From Candidatus Egerieicola pullicola (GTDB lineage: Bacteria > Bacillota > Clostridia > Oscillospirales > Ruminococcaceae), in NCBI GenBank assembly GCA_018712465.1, contig DVGY01000074.1, positions 1-9,825 of the forward strand: 9,825 bases of DNA, written 5' to 3'. Below the pieces are notes generated by a model. It was not told where the DNA came from. It saw only the letters and a program-made list of their open reading frames with translations, and searched no databases. The translations under genes and the position numbers were made by a program. Numbering within the stretch: the stretch's first letter is position 1; every line of letters starts with the position of its first letter. This document shows, in pieces, positions 6,127 to 9,825 of the stretch.

Positions 6127-7410
6127 ATGCTTAAGGAAACCAAACAACTGGAAACCAATAAATATGAATTGACCGCCACGGTGGACGCCGAAGCCTTTGA
6201 AGCGGCTGTGCAGAAGGCGTTTTTGAAAAACCGCAAGCGCATCGACGTGCCCGGCTTCCGCAAAGGTAAAGCTCCCCGGAAGATTGTGGAAAGAATGTAC
6301 GGGGAAGGTTTGTTCTATGAAGATGCTGTCAATGACCTGTATCCCGACACCGTCAACGAAGCGGTGAAGGAAAGCGGCTTGACCGTGGTAGCACCCCCCA
6401 GCGTGGACGTAAAGGAACTGAGCAAGGAAAACGGCGTGACCTTCACCATTACCGTGGTCACTAAGCCGGAAGTTACCATTGAAGGCTATAAGGGCCTGGA
6501 AGTGGAAAAAGAAGTCAAGCCGGTTACCGACGAAGACGTGCAGAAGAGAATGGAAGCCATGCAGCACGGCCACGGCCGTCAGATTGACGTGGACGATCGG
6601 GCCACCCAGAAGGGCGACACCGTGACCTTCGACTTTGACGGCAGCGTAGACGGCGTTCCCTTTGAAGGGGGCAAGGCAGAAAACTACACCCTGACCCTGG
6701 GCTCCGGCCAGTTTATTCCCGGCTTTGAAGAACAGATGGAAGGCAAGAACATTGACGAAGAGTTCGACGTCAACGTCACCTTCCCGGAAGACTACCACGC
6801 CGAAGAACTCAAGGGCAAAGCCGCTGTGTTTAAGTGCAAGATCCACTCCATCCGCTACACCGAATATCCCGCTCTGGACGACGAGTTTGCCAAGGATGTC
6901 AGCGAGTTCGACACCCTGGACGAACTGAAAGCCGACGAAAAGCGGAAGATGGAAGAAGCCAACCAGCAGGAAGCTGACACCCAGGTGGAAAATAAGCTGG
7001 TAGATCTGGTCATCGAAAAGATGCAGGCAGAAATTCCCGAAGAGATGATCGATGTTCGGGTGGACGAAAAAGTCCGTGAGTTCGAGTACCGCCTCACCAG
7101 CCAGGGCATGAGCCTGGAGCTGTATCAGCAGTACACCGGCACCACCGAAGACGGTTTGAAGAAGACCTTCCGGGAACAGGCCGAAAAGGAAGTTAAGGTG
7201 CGTCTGGCTCTGGAAAAGATTGTGGAACTGGAAAACATCCAGCCCACCGAAGAGGACATGAACGCTGAATACGAAAAGCTGGCCAAGGCTTACCAGCTGG
7301 ACGTGGAAAAAGTCAAGGAAATGCTGCCGGTAGATACCCTGAAAGAGGATGTGGCAGTAAACCTGGCTATCGACCTGGTGAAGAACACCGCTGTGATCAC
7401 CGAAAAATAA
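6127..7410 (+). CDS. tig: Trigger factor, ribosome-bound chaperone and prolyl isomerase
   Basis: Trigger factor docks at the ribosomal exit tunnel and shields nascent chains; it also has FKBP-type peptidyl-prolyl isomerase activity. The 427 residues are full length for the family. The N-terminal ribosome-binding domain carries the signature GFRKGKAP (43-50). The FKBP domain spans about 155-245 (KGDTVTFDFDGSVDG, 162-176; LGSGQFIPGFEEQMEG, 191-206). The C-terminal helical chaperone domain follows and is very rich in Glu and Lys. GGAGG (6113-6117) lies 9 nt before the ATG. It is the first gene of a tig-clpP-clpX cluster, an arrangement seen in many bacteria. It is separated from clpP by 242 nt with a likely terminator and a separate promoter region, so it is probably mainly transcribed alone. 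Confidence 0.97.
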   Translation: MLKETKQLETNKYELTATVDAEAFEAAVQKAFLKNRKRIDVPGFRKGKAPRKIVERMYGEGLFYEDAVNDLYPDTVNEAVKESGLTVVAPPSVDVKELSKENGVTFTITVVTKPEVTIEGYKGLEVEKEVKPVTDEDVQKRMEAMQHGHGRQIDVDDRATQKGDTVTFDFDGSVDGVPFEGGKAENYTLTLGSGQFIPGFEEQMEGKNIDEEFDVNVTFPEDYHAEELKGKAAVFKCKIHSIRYTEYPALDDEFAKDVSEFDTLDELKADEKRKMEEANQQEADTQVENKLVDLVIEKMQAEIPEEMIDVRVDEKVREFEYRLTSQGMSLELYQQYTGTTEDGLKKTFREQAEKEVKVRLALEKIVELENIQPTEEDMNAEYEKLAKAYQLDVEKVKEMLPVDTLKEDVAVNLAIDLVKNTAVITEK

Positions 7411-7430
7411 GAATGCCAAATCTCCGTTTC

Positions 7431-7467
7431 AGCCGGCTCGTCGTGGGTCGGCTGATTCCGGCTTTTT
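7431..7467 (+). terminator. Probable terminator after tig
   Basis: AGCCGG (7431-7436) can pair with CCGGCT (7458-7463), which is followed directly by TTTT (run 7463-7467). A competing stem, TCAGCCG (7429-7435) with CGGCTGA (7449-7455), overlaps it. It starts about 20 nt after the tig stop. The stem is short with a large loop, so read-through into clpP is possible. Confidence 0.55.
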
Positions 7468-7570
7468 GCTGAAAGGGGCAGGCAGGCGCATTTCCGGTCA
7501 TATCTTGCCGGCAAGGGTATTTTTATTCACTTTTTCTTCAAAGATTGGCCATAGGGTAGACACCACTAAA

Positions 7571-7587
7571 GGTCAAAGAAGGTGTAA
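7571..7587 (+). promoter_or_regulatory. CtsR-like operator upstream of clpP
   Basis: The known CtsR site is a direct heptad repeat RGTCAAA-NAN-RGTCAAA. Here GGTCAAA (7571-7577, all seven match) is followed by GAA (fits NAN) and GGTGTAA (7581-7587, five of seven match). It lies 66 nt before the clpP start and overlaps the putative -10, where a repressor would block RNA polymerase. clpP is a classic CtsR target in Firmicutes. The presence of ctsR in this genome cannot be seen. Confidence 0.65.
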
Positions 7588-7590
7588 AAT
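7585..7590 (+). promoter_or_regulatory. Putative -10 of the clpP promoter
   Basis: TAAAAT overlaps the second half of the CtsR-like operator. The hexamer 17 nt upstream is a poor -35, so the exact promoter is uncertain. A start near 7597 would give a leader of about 56 nt. Confidence 0.4.
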
Positions 7591-7652
7591 ACCCATTGTA
7601 GCTTGCAGCAGTGCGCCTGTAGGCTCGGTTTTTTGGAAAGGAAGGATACTTT

Positions 7653-8243
7653 ATGGCATTAGTACCTTATGTAGTAGAACAGACCGGACGGGGCGAACGC
7701 TCCTACGACATTTTTTCTCGCCTGCTGAATGACCGGATCGTGATGCTCTGCGACCAGGTGGATGACGCCACCGCCAGCGTGGTGGTTGCTCAGCTGCTGT
7801 ATCTGGAAAGCCAGGACCCGGAAAAGGACATCAGCCTCTACATTAACTCTCCCGGCGGCTCCATCACTGCAGGTATGGCTATCTACGACACGATGCAGTA
7901 TATTAAGTGTGACGTGTCCACCATCTGCATTGGCATGGCCGCCAGCATGGGAGCATTCCTGCTGTCCAGCGGCGCCAAAGGCAAGCGGATCGCTTTGCCT
8001 CACAGCGAGATCATGATCCACCAGCCTCTGATCGGCGGCGGCGGACTGTCCGGCCAGGCCACCGACATTGAAATTGCCACCAATCATCTGCTCCGCACCA
8101 AAAAGAACCTGACCCAGATTCTGGCAGACAACTGCGGCAAAACCTATGAGCAGCTGGCTCAGGACTGCGAGCGGGACAACTATATGTCCGCTCAGGAAGC
8201 TCTGGAGTACGGCTTGATCGACAAAGTATTTGAGAAACGGTAA
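7653..8243 (+). CDS. clpP: ATP-dependent Clp protease proteolytic subunit ClpP
   Basis: Serine protease that forms two stacked heptameric rings and degrades proteins unfolded by ClpX or ClpC/ClpA-type ATPases. The 196 residues match the family. The catalytic triad is complete: Ser98 in GMAASMGAF (94-102), His123 in MIHQPL (121-126) and Asp171 in QDCERD (170-175). The oxyanion/strand segment YINSPGGSI (63-71) is intact. There is little or no propeptide, as in Bacillus-type ClpP. AAGGA at 7642-7646 lies 6 nt before the ATG. A CtsR-like operator precedes it. clpX follows 35 nt downstream, so the protease and its unfoldase are probably made from one transcript. Confidence 0.97.
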   Translation: MALVPYVVEQTGRGERSYDIFSRLLNDRIVMLCDQVDDATASVVVAQLLYLESQDPEKDISLYINSPGGSITAGMAIYDTMQYIKCDVSTICIGMAASMGAFLLSSGAKGKRIALPHSEIMIHQPLIGGGGLSGQATDIEIATNHLLRTKKNLTQILADNCGKTYEQLAQDCERDNYMSAQEALEYGLIDKVFEKR

Positions 8244-8244
8244 A

Positions 8245-8259
8245 CTCTGCAAGGCAGAG
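8245..8259 (+). other. Small perfect hairpin in the clpP-clpX gap
   Basis: CTCTGC (8245-8250), loop AAG, GCAGAG (8254-8259): six perfect base pairs starting one base after the clpP stop and ending one base before the AAAAGGAG that precedes clpX. No T tract follows, so it does not look like a terminator; it could protect the clpP 3' end or mark a processing site. Confidence 0.5.
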
Positions 8260-8278
8260 AAAAGGAGAAGCCTTACTT

Positions 8279-9556
8279 ATGGCCAATAACAACGATAGAA
8301 TGCCCCGCTGCAGTTTCTGCGGCAAAACCGAAGCGGAAGCCAACCGTATGCTGTTTGGCAATGGCGCTTATATCTGCGATGATTGCGTGTCCTTGTGCTA
8401 CAGTATGCTCTTTGATGACGACGGCCTTACCGACTATCGCCATCAGGCTGCTGCACGGCGGAAAAAGAAGAATACCGCGAAGGTGCCCCTGATGAAACCC
8501 AAGGAAATCAAAGCGGTGCTGGACCAGTATGTGGTGGGGCAGGAACAGGCCAAAATTGCGCTGTCCGTTGCGGTGTACAATCACTATAAGCGGATTGACA
8601 GCAACCAGAAGCCGGACGTGGAGATCCGTAAGAGCAATGTTTTGCTGTTGGGACCCACCGGTGTAGGGAAAACCTATCTGGCCCAGACTTTGGCCAAGAC
8701 CCTGAATGTGCCCTTTGCCATTGCCGACGCCACCACCCTGACAGAAGCAGGTTATGTGGGCGACGACGTGGAAAATGTGCTGGTACGGCTGCTGCAAGCG
8801 GCGGATTACGACGTGGAAGCGGCCCAGCGCGGCATTATTTATATTGACGAGATTGATAAGATCACCCGGAAAAGTGAGAATCCCTCCATTACCCGGGATG
8901 TCAGCGGAGAGGGCGTGCAGCAGTCTTTGCTGAAGATCGTGGAAGGCACTGTTTCCAATGTGCCTCCCCAAGGAGGACGGAAACACCCCAATCAGGAGTG
9001 CATCCAGGTGGATACTACTAATATCCTCTTTATCTGCGGCGGTGCCTTTGAAGGCATCGAACGGATCATCGAGCAGCGCACCAATAAGTCCTCCATGGGC
9101 TTTGGAGGCACGGTGACTTCCGGCGGTGCTTTGCGGGACAGCGAACTGCTGAAACAAATCATTCCCCATGATTTGGTGAAATTCGGTTTGATTCCCGAAT
9201 TAGTGGGACGCCTTCCCATGATTACCACTTTGGAAGCTCTGGATGAGGATTCCCTGGTACGGATTTTGACCGAGCCCAAAGACAGTATTGTGAAGCAGTA
9301 TCAGGCTCTCTTTGCTATGGATCAAGTGGAGCTGACTTTTACTGACGACGCTCTCCGCGCCATTGCCAAGCGGGCGTTGGAACGGAAAACCGGAGCCCGC
9401 GGTCTGCGGGGCATTATGGAAGAGTTGCTGCAAAACTTGATGTTCTCCATTCCTTCCGATCCCTCGGTGGAATCGGTGACCATCACGGCAGAAGGGGTGG
9501 AAGATCCCAGTAAGATCGTCTATACTCACCGCAATGCTCTCCCTAAATCCAGCTAA
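8279..9556 (+). CDS. clpX: ATP-dependent Clp protease ATP-binding subunit ClpX
   Basis: Hexameric AAA+ unfoldase that recognises tagged substrates and threads them into ClpP. At 425 residues it matches the family. The N-terminal zinc-binding dimerisation domain has CSFC (Cys11, Cys14) and CDDC (Cys33, Cys36). The AAA+ core has Walker A GPTGVGKT (125-132), the pore-1 loop GYVG (158-161), Walker B IIYIDEID (186-193), the pore-2 RKH (234-236), LIPELVGRLP (304-313) with the arginine of the GR motif, and sensor 2 TGARGLR (371-377). The ClpP-docking loop is MGF (273-275) rather than the usual IGF, a conservative change. The Shine-Dalgarno AAAGGAG (8261-8267) is 11 nt from the ATG, rather far, so translation may be modest. 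The gene ends at a strong terminator. Confidence 0.97.
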   Translation: MANNNDRMPRCSFCGKTEAEANRMLFGNGAYICDDCVSLCYSMLFDDDGLTDYRHQAAARRKKKNTAKVPLMKPKEIKAVLDQYVVGQEQAKIALSVAVYNHYKRIDSNQKPDVEIRKSNVLLLGPTGVGKTYLAQTLAKTLNVPFAIADATTLTEAGYVGDDVENVLVRLLQAADYDVEAAQRGIIYIDEIDKITRKSENPSITRDVSGEGVQQSLLKIVEGTVSNVPPQGGRKHPNQECIQVDTTNILFICGGAFEGIERIIEQRTNKSSMGFGGTVTSGGALRDSELLKQIIPHDLVKFGLIPELVGRLPMITTLEALDEDSLVRILTEPKDSIVKQYQALFAMDQVELTFTDDALRAIAKRALERKTGARGLRGIMEELLQNLMFSIPSDPSVESVTITAEGVEDPSKIVYTHRNALPKSS

Positions 9557-9573
9557 ATACAATCAAAAGAGGA

Positions 9574-9617
9574 AACACCATCCTAACCGAGATTTTCGGC
9601 GTGGGATGGTGTTTTTT
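9574..9617 (+). terminator. Strong terminator after clpX
   Basis: AACACCATCC (9574-9583) pairs perfectly with GGATGGTGTT (9604-9613); an inner CCGA/TCGG pairing (9587-9590 with 9596-9599) extends the structure, and a T tract runs to 9617. It begins 18 nt after the clpX stop. On the other strand the stem is followed by TCCTCTTTTG, so it may also stop transcripts from the CRISPR side. Confidence 0.85.
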
Positions 9618-9665
9618 GTTGGGGGCGGTTGATAAACTGTTATCCTGGCACAGTCCTCGTTCCTG

Positions 9666-9825
9666 GTTTCAATCCACGCTCCCGCGTAGGGAGCGACCGC
9701 CGGCTGAATGGCGGAAATGTCCAGCACAAAATTTCAATCCACGCTCCCGCGTAGGGAGCGACTGCGGTATGCCAGGGACGCAGCTTTGGACGTGTTTATT
9801 TCAATCCACGCTCCCGCGTAGGGAG
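9666..9825 (-). CRISPR. CRISPR array, trailer end, type I-C-like repeat (truncated by window edge)
   Basis: Three 32-nt repeats lie at 9666-9697, 9731-9762 and 9798-9825 (the last lacks 4 nt because the window ends). Spacers are 33 nt (9698-9730) and 35 nt (9763-9797), giving periods of 65 and 67 nt. Read on the minus strand, the repeat starts GTCGCTCCC, has a 7-bp stem CGCTCCC/GGGAGCG around a 5-nt loop TACGC, and ends GTGGATTGAAAT. That form is well known from type I-C systems, where Cas5 cuts the repeat to leave a GTGGATTGAAA-type 5' handle. Transcription is therefore expected leftward, and the repeat at 9666 is the leader-distal one; it alone has C instead of T as its last base. The cas genes and leader are not in the window. 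Confidence 0.93.

Noticed and set aside
6091..7419. A 442-codon open frame on the minus strand lying across the whole of tig
   Set aside because: It mirrors the tig coding frame, is extremely rich in Phe, His, Leu and Val with no family motif, and has no ribosome site. It stays open because of tig codon choice.
7466..7732. An 88-codon plus-strand frame spanning the clpP leader
   Set aside because: It crosses the putative clpP promoter and the start of clpP in another frame and matches no family I recognise.
8273..9169. A 298-codon minus-strand open frame across clpX
   Set aside because: Antisense shadow of clpX, which has every expected AAA+ motif; the antisense protein shows no recognisable domain.
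9618..9665. A possible further decayed CRISPR repeat left of 9666
   Set aside because: I compared the position one period upstream (about 9601-9632) with the repeat and saw no match; it falls in the clpX terminator.

Overview
The window looks like chromosomal DNA of a moderately GC-rich Gram-positive anaerobe, most likely a gut-type member of the Clostridia (Oscillospiraceae-like; this is inference). The grounds are strong purine-rich Shine-Dalgarno sequences, sigma-A-type promoters, a small clostridial 2[4Fe-4S] ferredoxin, a tig-clpP-clpX cluster with a CtsR-like operator, and a type I-C-like CRISPR repeat.

Layout. (1) Positions 2-1864, minus strand: murD (peptidoglycan precursor ligase) followed 6 nt later by the start of an M42-family aminopeptidase that runs off the left edge. 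(2) Positions 1865-2096: divergent intergenic region with a good promoter for each side. (3) Positions 2097-5508, plus strand: a compact three-gene operon of a xylulokinase-type FGGY kinase, a cytidine-deaminase-fold protein with an altered substrate pocket, and an L-fucose/L-arabinose-isomerase-family protein. It ends in a hairpin. (4) Positions 5646-5816, minus strand: a 56-residue ferredoxin with its own promoter and terminator, convergent with the sugar operon. (5) Positions 6127-9556, plus strand: trigger factor, ClpP and ClpX, the protein folding and quality-control cluster. tig has its own promoter and a likely terminator. clpP has a CtsR-like operator over its putative -10 region. clpX follows 35 nt after clpP, with a small perfect hairpin in the gap. 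(6) Positions 9574-9617: strong clpX terminator. (7) Positions 9666-9825: the first three repeats of a CRISPR array, the third cut by the window edge. Repeat orientation says the array is transcribed on the minus strand, so this is its distal (trailer) end; leader and cas genes would lie beyond the right edge.

How the genes work together. ClpX unfolds substrates and feeds them to the ClpP barrel, while trigger factor acts on nascent chains at the ribosome. The isomerase and kinase form a plausible aldose to ketose to ketose-phosphate route. The deaminase-like protein between them suggests that the real substrate is a nitrogen-containing or nucleoside-derived compound, but this is not proven. 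No complete new defence or mobile system is visible. The least ordinary items are the sugar/deaminase operon, the CtsR-like site that may also govern clpX, and the CRISPR trailer end.
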